Assembly: GCA_937876465.1 (NCBI GenBank)
Contig: CALEHV010000009.1
Location: 1 to 20,004, forward strand
DNA: 20,004 nucleotides
Direction: 5' to 3'
Origin: an uncultured Bacillota bacterium
Lineage (GTDB): Bacteria; Bacillota_I; Bacilli_A; RFN20; CAG-826
In this document: piece by piece, positions 14,502 to 20,004 of the stretch
How positions within the stretch are numbered: position 1 is the first letter of the stretch
Layout of the letters: every line of letters starts with the position of its first letter
Program-made: the position numbers and the translations under genes
Notes under the pieces: model-generated
Databases searched by the model: none
What the model saw: the letters and a program-made list of their open reading frames with translations, nothing else
What the model was told of the DNA's origin: nothing

Positions 14502-15689
14502 TTATTTACCGTTTAACATATTATCATAAACTTGTTCAATATCCTTACGGACATTTTCAGGAGTATAAGAAATTGTGCAATCTTCGTAGGCTTTTAGTCC
14601 CATCTTTTCTACTTTATCAGGATTTAAATATAGGTCTTCTAATTTTTCGTACCATTGATCGTCATTAGATAAGACTCCGTTAACTCCATCCTTAATTATG
14701 TTTTTATAAGATTCTAGGTTTGAAATTACAGAAGGAATTTTTAACAAAGCAGATTCGAAATATTTCAACTCTGATTTGCAAACATTAAATTCCTCGTTTG
14801 TCAAAGGTATTAAATTAACATCTACTAACGCGTTCAAATAAGGCAAGAATTCGTATGAAACAAAATCAAGAATCTTAACTCTTCCGTTGTCGATAAATTT
14901 TTGGAATTCTGGAACGAAATCCATGAAACCAACTACAACAACATAAAAATTTTCATATTTAGCCATGAGATTTGCGAGTGCTCTTTCTGCAATTTCAAAA
15001 TCTTTTGAATGAGAATAAGAACCGCTGAAATATCCGGCACAGAATCCCTTCTTTTTGGAACGCAATTCCAATGCTTTGTCTGAATTTTCTTTTTGTATTG
15101 AGTTAAAGAAATTTTTTATAATTCTACACGGTTTGTTGTAATCTTTAGAAACGTTTTTTGCTAAGTAATCGTTCGTAGCAATAAATTCATCACATTGTTT
15201 AGCAACCGAGTCAATTAAAGTAGAGTGAAGGAATATGTCGTTTTCAAAATGCTTGTTTTCGTTTTCGGAAACATGGCTAATATAAGGAATAACATAATCG
15301 TTTTTGTATATTAAATCGTCGATATCAAAAATAAGTTTAATTTTATTTGCTTTCGCAAAGGTAATTAAATTTTGAATTTCGATACTCCACGATGCTCTTT
15401 GAAGAATTATTAAAGAAACATTTTGAAGTTTGGTATAAATTCTCGGCAATTCTTTTTCGTTAAAATAAGTGACGACATATTTTTTTGAATCTTTCATTGC
15501 CTCCGCCATATTAAATCCTCTATAGCGGAAAGTAGAGTTATCAAAAACGTTTTTTATGATTACCACTTTTTTACTTCCATCTTCTCTACAAAGATTTGCA
15601 TAACGTTGGTAAAAAGAATCTGTTTCTATCTCAAAACTTTTGAAAAATGACGGTAATAGTTTTTTGTTTTTTTCGTTATATTCAAACAT
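14502..15689 (-). CDS. GT4-family glycosyltransferase
   Basis: This GT-B glycosyltransferase of about 395 residues probably transfers one sugar in polysaccharide assembly. The first half contains FRYRGFNMAEAM and LIFDIDDLIY, motifs common in group-1 glycosyltransferases of capsule and O-antigen loci. The second half contains AGYFSGSYSHSKDF, FVSYEFLPYLNALVDVNLIPL and SELKYFESALLKIPSV, the nucleotide-sugar-binding region. The ATG at 15689 follows the upstream stop by one base (TAATATG). A TTG at 15698 is in frame and lies 5 bases behind AAGGA, which is better spacing, so the product could be three residues longer. It is the middle gene of a three-glycosyltransferase operon. Confidence 0.9.
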   Translation of the reverse strand: MFEYNEKNKKLLPSFFKSFEIETDSFYQRYANLCREDGSKKVVIIKNVFDNSTFRYRGFNMAEAMKDSKKYVVTYFNEKELPRIYTKLQNVSLIILQRASWSIEIQNLITFAKANKIKLIFDIDDLIYKNDYVIPYISHVSENENKHFENDIFLHSTLIDSVAKQCDEFIATNDYLAKNVSKDYNKPCRIIKNFFNSIQKENSDKALELRSKKKGFCAGYFSGSYSHSKDFEIAERALANLMAKYENFYVVVVGFMDFVPEFQKFIDNGRVKILDFVSYEFLPYLNALVDVNLIPLTNEEFNVCKSELKYFESALLKIPSVISNLESYKNIIKDGVNGVLSNDDQWYEKLEDLYLNPDKVEKMGLKAYEDCTISYTPENVRKDIEQVYDNMLNGK

Positions 15690-15690
15690 A

Positions 15691-17157
15691 TTATTCAATC
15701 ATTTCCTTCATTTTTTCTAAAATTGGATCAAAACATTCTTCCCACGTTCCTGCGGTGTGAGATTGTTCATAATTCTTTTTTCTTCTTTCACAGTCAAAAG
15801 CAAGTTCTTGTCCTTTTGCTAATGTATTAATGATGTCGTTTTCATCTAATTCAGCCATCAAAATATTCTTACTATAATTATCTAAATTCTGCTTATTAAG
15901 GTATTTATTAGTTACAACTACAGAACCAGCAGTAGCAGCATCTAGTGGTGGATATGATGGATGAGGTGTGTACATTAACGAGAAGCAAAGATCAATGTTT
16001 CCAAGCATCTCACAGTATTTGGTCCATTCCATAATACCTAATTGATGGAAAGGTACATCAGATTCTAATTGAATGTTGTTTAAGACATCATCGCCAGCAA
16101 CATAAATTTCCCATTTCTTTGGATCTAATTTGCCCAGAGCAAAAGCTTTATCTAAGCATTTTAAAGCAAAATAGAAAATGTTTCTTTGATGGTGAGGACG
16201 ACCATAGAAGAATAATTTATATTTATCCTTTTTCTCGAAAGCATTTTTGGAAGGCTTATATAAGTTGGCGTTGAAAACAGGATTAAACCACATTCCGTTT
16301 TTGATTACGTTTTGATAGCCTTCGTTAGAGAAATAGTCGTATAACAATTTAGAATTAACGATTGGAATCAATCTTTCATTTTTCAATGTTAATTCGGTTA
16401 AAAGTCCCATATCTCCATGATCGTAGAAGAATGTTTCGACTTCTTGCATCATGTAGAAAATTTTTCCTTTAAATAATTGAATATCTAACACGCATTTAGC
16501 TGTAAGCCACATGGTGCAAATGAAACATTCTGAATTGGACAAAGGAAAACGATTTTGCTTTTTTAAATCAACAAAAGAAATCTTTTTTGGTTTCTCAATA
16601 TTATAAATAGAACAAACATAATCAATGCATTCACATTCAATAGATTGAGAAATGATTCTTAATTCATAGTCATATTTATTACAAAACAACATTGCTAGAG
16701 CAAGTTCAGTTGCTTTTCCTCCAAACATTTGAGATTTTACAAAGCCATGGAAGATTATGTTACAACGTTTAATTGGGGCGTCAATTAATCTAACGTTAAG
16801 TTTTTCAAAAGGTGCGCAAAGTGTTCTGTTATAAAGTTCAGTAGGAGTTACCATATCTTCTTTTCTTGGTAAATTTTGTTGTAATTCAGATGGTGAAAAT
16901 TCGGGAGTTATATTATTCTTAACGGCGTGAACAATTGGGCATTCTTCTGCTTTGCCTTTTTGATACACTCTTATATAAGAATTAGTAATAAAATCTTTTG
17001 AAGGATTTCTTCCTTCTTTCCATCCATGAAGAAGATAGTGGCACGCAGGAGAACGCTTATAATTTTTAATATCTGGATATGTGCTCAAATAATAATTCTC
17101 ATCGAAATATTTTGAGTTATTAACGATTTCAGCGTCTTTATAGTTTCTTCTAAACAT
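15691..17157 (-). CDS. WsaF-like glycosyltransferase
   Basis: The protein, about 488 residues, resembles WsaF-type rhamnosyltransferases of surface-glycan loci. The N-terminal 55 residues hold the short module YFDENYYLSTYPDI...HYLLHGWKEGRNP, which often heads glycosyltransferases of S-layer and capsule glycans. The catalytic part contains IFHGFVKSQMFGGKATELA, VETFFYDHG, LFFYGRPHHQRNIF and, near the end, YTPHPSYPPLDAATAGSVVVTN, a WsaF-like nucleotide-sugar site. GGAGG (17166-17170) lies 8 bases before the ATG at 17157. The in-frame ATG at 17172 overlaps that ribosome site, so 17157 is chosen. It is the first gene of the leftward operon. Rhamnose as the donor sugar is only a guess, and no dTDP-rhamnose genes are in the window. 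Confidence 0.88.
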   Translation of the reverse strand: MFRRNYKDAEIVNNSKYFDENYYLSTYPDIKNYKRSPACHYLLHGWKEGRNPSKDFITNSYIRVYQKGKAEECPIVHAVKNNITPEFSPSELQQNLPRKEDMVTPTELYNRTLCAPFEKLNVRLIDAPIKRCNIIFHGFVKSQMFGGKATELALAMLFCNKYDYELRIISQSIECECIDYVCSIYNIEKPKKISFVDLKKQNRFPLSNSECFICTMWLTAKCVLDIQLFKGKIFYMMQEVETFFYDHGDMGLLTELTLKNERLIPIVNSKLLYDYFSNEGYQNVIKNGMWFNPVFNANLYKPSKNAFEKKDKYKLFFYGRPHHQRNIFYFALKCLDKAFALGKLDPKKWEIYVAGDDVLNNIQLESDVPFHQLGIMEWTKYCEMLGNIDLCFSLMYTPHPSYPPLDAATAGSVVVTNKYLNKQNLDNYSKNILMAELDENDIINTLAKGQELAFDCERRKKNYEQSHTAGTWEECFDPILEKMKEMIE

Positions 17158-17165
17158 TTTCAAAT

Positions 17166-17170
17166 CCTCC
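17166..17170 (-). promoter_or_regulatory. Ribosome site that fixes the start of the WsaF-like gene
   Basis: GGAGG on the minus strand, 8 bases upstream of the ATG at 17157. It makes the upstream in-frame ATG at 17172 unlikely. Further up, TATAAA (17180-17185) may be the -10 box, with TTATCA 18 bases before it as a weak -35. Confidence 0.7.
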
Positions 17171-17286
17171 ATTGCATGGATCTTTATATAAATAAACTAC
17201 CACAATTGATAACTTAAATTAACATACAATTTAAAAAACAAACAAAAAATGTAGTAATATGGAAGAGATCTAATATTGTATTTTTG

Positions 17287-17301
17287 TCAAACAATGTTTG
17301 A
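17287..17301. promoter_or_regulatory. Perfect 15-bp palindrome in the divergent glycosyltransferase/exporter promoter region
   Basis: TCAAACAATGTTTGA has 7-bp arms around a single A. It lies just upstream of where the -35 box of wzm would be, in the 178-bp region between the divergent WsaF-like gene and wzm. It could bind a regulator of either or both operons; no regulator for it is recognisable in the window. Confidence 0.4.
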
Positions 17302-17324
17302 TTTAAAAATGCATCGTGTTAAAC

Positions 17325-17330
17325 TATAAC
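17325..17330 (+). promoter_or_regulatory. wzm: -10 box of the wzm-wzt operon, possibly leaderless
   Basis: TATAAC ends 5 bases before the wzm ATG at 17336, so transcription would begin at or next to the start codon. There is no Shine-Dalgarno sequence (the five bases are CCGTT). No good -35 box is found at 16-18 bases, so an activator may be needed. Confidence 0.45.
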
Positions 17331-17335
17331 CCGTT

Positions 17336-18358
17336 ATGCCAAAGGATTCAAAATTGTCACAAGTATCCAAAAAAGTCCTCTTACAAGCAGGAATAATTTT
17401 TGGTTTAGTAGCAATTTTTGTTGTCCAAACATATTTCTTAATGCAATTTAATGAAAACAATAAAACAGGTTGGTTTTTTGATTTTTATTGGGTTATTTTT
17501 GGATCTTTGCTTTTAGCATTATTTATTTATCTTCTAATTGGTTTTATTAGATCACTTAAAGGCAAAAATTGTTTAGCTGTTAGATTGGCTAATCAATCTA
17601 TAAAATACAAGTTTTTGCTAAGACAATTAGTTATAAGAGATTTTAAACGCAAATACAAAAGAAGTGTTCTTGGAATACTTTGGAGTTTCTTAAATCCTTT
17701 ATTAATGATGGGAGTTCAATACATTGTTTTCTCAACAATCTTTGGAAACCAAGAAATTCCTTTCTACCCAGTTTATCTTCTAATTGGTGTTGTCTTTTTC
17801 GGAGTTGTTAACGAAGCATGTTCTTCTGGCTTAACAGGAATAACCGATAACGGACCTTTAATCAAAAAGGTTTCTGTGCCTCCACACATCTTTACTCTTT
17901 CGAGAGTATTGATGTCTTATATCAACTTTGCTTTATCGTTAATTCCTTTAGTTATCATTATGATAATTTGCAAGGTTACTCCTACTTTCTCACTTTTGTG
18001 GTTCTTCCCAATAACAATTTTGTTATTCTTCTTTGTTTACGGAATTGCCTTGTTCTTAAGTGCAGTTATGGTCTTCTTTAGAGACATTCAATTTATTTGG
18101 GGTGTCTTCAATATGCTTTGGATGTACGGAACCCCAATTTTCTATGATGTTAAAAATATTGGAAATGGCACATTCCAAACAATCATCAAATGTAATCCTT
18201 TATACCATTATCTAACGTTTGTTAGAACTGCTTTTATTGATGGAACATGTCCTGATATTAAATCGTTAGGTTTCTGTGTATTGTTTGCTCTTGCAGCATT
18301 TGTTATAGGTTCAGTGGTGTTTACAACTACAAAGAAGAGGTTCTCGTTCTATGTCTAA
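17336..18358 (+). CDS. wzm: Polysaccharide/teichoic acid ABC exporter permease (Wzm/TagG-like)
   Basis: This ABC-2-type membrane subunit probably moves the lipid-linked glycan to the outer face of the membrane. The family core starts near residue 90, with the amphipathic LLRQLVIRDFKRKYKRSVLGILW region and SFLNPLLMM. About six membrane helices follow, including a family-typical segment VFFRDIQFIWG (246-256) and the CNPLYHYLTFVRTAF region (286-300). Before this core lies an extra segment of about 85 residues with two predicted membrane helices (about 14-37 and 49-72). The protein is therefore 340 residues, whereas most Wzm/TagG proteins have about 260-280. The stop overlaps the wzt start by 8 bases. 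The gene is divergent from the glycosyltransferase operon, which supplies the likely cargo. Confidence 0.9.
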   Translation: MPKDSKLSQVSKKVLLQAGIIFGLVAIFVVQTYFLMQFNENNKTGWFFDFYWVIFGSLLLALFIYLLIGFIRSLKGKNCLAVRLANQSIKYKFLLRQLVIRDFKRKYKRSVLGILWSFLNPLLMMGVQYIVFSTIFGNQEIPFYPVYLLIGVVFFGVVNEACSSGLTGITDNGPLIKKVSVPPHIFTLSRVLMSYINFALSLIPLVIIMIICKVTPTFSLLWFFPITILLFFFVYGIALFLSAVMVFFRDIQFIWGVFNMLWMYGTPIFYDVKNIGNGTFQTIIKCNPLYHYLTFVRTAFIDGTCPDIKSLGFCVLFALAAFVIGSVVFTTTKKRFSFYV

Positions 18359-19082
18359 TATTATTGAATTAAAGGATGTTACTCTTTCTTATACGATGAT
18401 TGAAGGTTCTTCGCATACTTTGAAGGACTTTATCATTTCGTTTTTTAAACGCAGACTCAAAAAAGTTAGTTTCCATGCTTTAAACGGCGTTTCTTTAAAT
18501 ATTCAAAAAGGTGAAGTTGTTGGTATCGTTGGAGAAAACGGTGCTGGAAAATCAACTTTATTAAAAATTGTTTCTGGTATTTTTAGACCATCAAGTGGCA
18601 GTGTAAAAGTTGAAGGAAATCTAATTCCTTTAATTGAATTAGGCTGTGGGTTTGATACCGAATTAACCGGAAGAGAAAATATTTACCTTAACGGATCAAT
18701 TGTTGGTTTTTCTAAAGAATATCTTGATTCGAAAATCGACGAGATTATTGAATTTAGTGAACTTGGTAGTTTCATTAACCAACCTTTAAGAACTTATTCA
18801 TCTGGTATGTTGATGAGATTAGGTTTCTCAATTGCGGTTATTTCTAAACCAGAGATTTTAATCGTTGATGAAATCCTTGCTGTTGGTGACGACAAATTCC
18901 AAAAGAAGAGCCTTAATAAAATTCTTGAATTAATGAGCGGTGGAACAACCGTTTTATATGTTTCACATAACCTTCCAAGTGTTAGAGAGTTATGCAGCAG
19001 AGTTATCTGGTTAGAACACGGAAAAGTAGTTATGGATGGAGATGCTGCAACAGTTTGTGATGCTTACGCAAACCGTCAATAA
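18351..19082 (+). CDS. wzt: Polysaccharide/teichoic acid ABC exporter ATPase (Wzt/TagH-like)
   Basis: This is the ATP-hydrolysing subunit that powers the Wzm-like permease. It shows Walker A GENGAGKST (61-69), signature YSSGM (149-153), Walker B ILIVDE (169-174) with catalytic E174, and switch H206. LGCGFDTELTGRENIYLNG (97-115) is characteristic of the Wzt/TagH/KpsT branch. At 243 residues it is a bare ATPase. It lacks the C-terminal carbohydrate-binding domain of O9a-type Wzt, so the cargo is probably not selected by a terminal cap on this subunit. AGAGG lies about 10 bases before the ATG inside the end of wzm, and the two genes overlap by 8 bases. Confidence 0.93.
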   Translation: MSNIIELKDVTLSYTMIEGSSHTLKDFIISFFKRRLKKVSFHALNGVSLNIQKGEVVGIVGENGAGKSTLLKIVSGIFRPSSGSVKVEGNLIPLIELGCGFDTELTGRENIYLNGSIVGFSKEYLDSKIDEIIEFSELGSFINQPLRTYSSGMLMRLGFSIAVISKPEILIVDEILAVGDDKFQKKSLNKILELMSGGTTVLYVSHNLPSVRELCSRVIWLEHGKVVMDGDAATVCDAYANRQ

Positions 19083-19083
19083 A

Positions 19084-19959
19084 ATGAAAAAAGCTTTAAT
19101 TATTGTTAATGGATACGGTCTAGCAGACGGTATTGTTCATCAAGTTAAAAGATTAACCGAAGAATTTAATAAATGCGGTGTAGAAGTTTTAACAAAAACA
19201 AATAACCAAAATTTACCATTTATTATTGAGGGAAACGTTCAAGCAGATATGCCTGAATGCGATTTTATTGTCTATTTAGACAAGGACAAATATGTTGCAA
19301 GAATGCTAGAAAAACTTGGCTATAGATTATTTAATAATTCTCAAGCAATCGAGTTATGCGATGACAAAATGTTAACGCATATCACTTTATCAAATGCAGG
19401 CATTAGAATGCCTTTATCAATGAGTTCAACACTTTGTTATAGAGATAACGGAAATAGAACTATCTTAGATGACGTTGAATCAAAATTATCTTTCCCAATA
19501 ATTGTAAAAGAAAATTATGGTTCATTAGGTAGACAAGTCTACCTTGTGAATAACCATCAAGAACTTCTAGAAATTGAAAATAAATTAATTCACACCCCAC
19601 ATATATTTCAAGAATTCATCTCTTCAAGCAAAGGAAAAGACTATCGAATTATTGTAATTAATCACAAAGTGATTGCTTACATGAAACGCGAGAATAAAAA
19701 TTCATATTTATCAAATATTGCATGTGGTGGAACCGCATCTACTTGTAAGCTCGATGATCGTTATTTAAATATGGCGATTAAGGCTAGCGAAATACTTGGA
19801 TTAGACTATTGCGGCGTTGATATTCTTGAAGGCTCAAATGGAGAGCCAATTCTCTCTGAAGTAAATTCAAACGCCTTCTACGAGGGAATAGAAAAAACAA
19901 CTGGAATCAATGTTGCAAAAGCATATGTTGATTACATATTAAAATCAATTGTTAAATGA
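19084..19959 (+). CDS. RimK-type ATP-grasp ligase
   Basis: The 291-residue cytosolic enzyme has the ATP-grasp fold of the RimK/LysX/CofF group, which couple ATP hydrolysis to an amide-forming ligation (often adding an amino acid to a carboxyl group). An N-terminal pre-ATP-grasp region (about 1-95) is followed by the nucleotide-binding lid FPIIVKENYGSLGRQV (137-152, K142). Next come QEF (176-178), DYRIIV (186-191), GVDILEG (244-250) and the metal-binding SEVNSNAFYEGIEKTTG (258-274) with E259 and N261. The ATG at 19084 begins one base after the wzt stop and gives the family-like MKKALIIVNGYG; an upstream in-frame ATG at 19036 lies inside wzt and is not used. Its place as third gene of the exporter operon suggests a role in modifying the glycan or its carrier, but no substrate can be read from the sequence. 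Confidence 0.88.
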   Translation: MKKALIIVNGYGLADGIVHQVKRLTEEFNKCGVEVLTKTNNQNLPFIIEGNVQADMPECDFIVYLDKDKYVARMLEKLGYRLFNNSQAIELCDDKMLTHITLSNAGIRMPLSMSSTLCYRDNGNRTILDDVESKLSFPIIVKENYGSLGRQVYLVNNHQELLEIENKLIHTPHIFQEFISSSKGKDYRIIVINHKVIAYMKRENKNSYLSNIACGGTASTCKLDDRYLNMAIKASEILGLDYCGVDILEGSNGEPILSEVNSNAFYEGIEKTTGINVAKAYVDYILKSIVK

Positions 19960-19961
19960 AT

Positions 19962-19999
19962 AAGAGGATGCAACAAAATGCATCTTCTTTTCTTTTTTT
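19962..19999 (+). terminator. Rho-independent terminator of the wzm-wzt-ATP-grasp operon
   Basis: An 11-bp stem (AAGAGGATGCA / TGCATCTTCTT, one G-U pair) with loop ACAAAA is followed by TTCTTTTTTT. It begins 3 bases after the stop codon. Confidence 0.88.
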
Positions 20000-20004
20000 G
20001 TGAA

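Noticed and set aside
19036..19083. Longer N-terminus for the ATP-grasp gene from an ATG inside wzt
   Set aside because: The 16 added residues overlap wzt in another frame and do not resemble the family; the ATG at 19084 gives a family-like beginning directly after the wzt stop.
1..20004. Possibility of a mollicute genetic code (TGA read as Trp)
   Set aside because: TGA ends several genes at the place their families end (tetR, zinc-ribbon gene, ATP-grasp gene), and Trp is encoded by TGG throughout.
1..20004. CRISPR array, insertion sequence, tRNA or other structured RNA gene
   Set aside because: No regularly spaced repeats, transposase-like frames or tRNA-like cloverleaf segments were seen; non-coding gaps are all under 180 bases.

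Overview
The window is AT-rich DNA from what looks like a low-GC, Gram-positive-type bacterium of the Bacillota (Bacilli), plausibly a gut lineage near Erysipelotrichales/RF39. The reasons are the codon use, dense short-spaced operons, a lipoprotein with a long polyserine linker, a BmrCD/LmrCD/TM287-288-type heterodimeric ABC exporter, and a Wzm/Wzt (TagGH-like) glycan exporter. TGA is a normal stop here (for example at 6019-6021 and 19957-19959), so this is not a genetic-code-4 mollicute. The species placement is inference. No IS element, CRISPR array, tRNA or rRNA was seen.

Left part (1-6060), surface-sugar precursors. A GmhA-like phosphosugar isomerase ends at a good terminator. A three-gene operon capE-capF-capG (770-4177) follows; it encodes the whole route from UDP-GlcNAc to UDP-N-acetyl-L-fucosamine. 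Its first enzyme carries an N-terminal Cro/XRE-type helix-turn-helix in the same reading frame, and short palindromes lie in its promoter region. A bidirectional terminator separates this operon from the convergent manC (GDP-mannose synthesis). Divergent from manC is a small operon of a MazG-like NTP pyrophosphohydrolase and a zinc-ribbon membrane protein, closed by a second bidirectional terminator.

Middle part (6066-12220), a minus-strand operon tetR - abcA - abcB - lipoprotein. The TetR regulator probably controls its own operon through a TTGAC-N6-GTCAA palindrome just downstream of a TATAAT -10 box. The two ABC half-transporters form an asymmetric heterodimer: the first has a degenerate catalytic site, the second a competent one. 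The last gene is a large surface lipoprotein with a 31-serine linker.

Right part (12280-20004), glycan assembly and export. Three glycosyltransferase genes run leftward (a WsaF-like enzyme, a GT4 enzyme and a GT2-GT4 double enzyme). Divergent from them, wzm-wzt and a RimK-type ATP-grasp ligase run rightward. The divergent intergenic region (17158-17335) holds a perfect 15-bp palindrome and a -10 box so close to the wzm ATG that the message may be leaderless. manC has the same arrangement.

Taken together, most of the window is a surface polysaccharide or secondary cell-wall polymer locus of the ABC-transporter type: FucNAc and mannose precursors, glycosyltransferases and an exporter. An independent efflux/lipoprotein operon is embedded in it. 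The most unusual items are the HTH-dehydratase fusion, the RimK-like ligase in the exporter operon, and the two candidate leaderless promoters.
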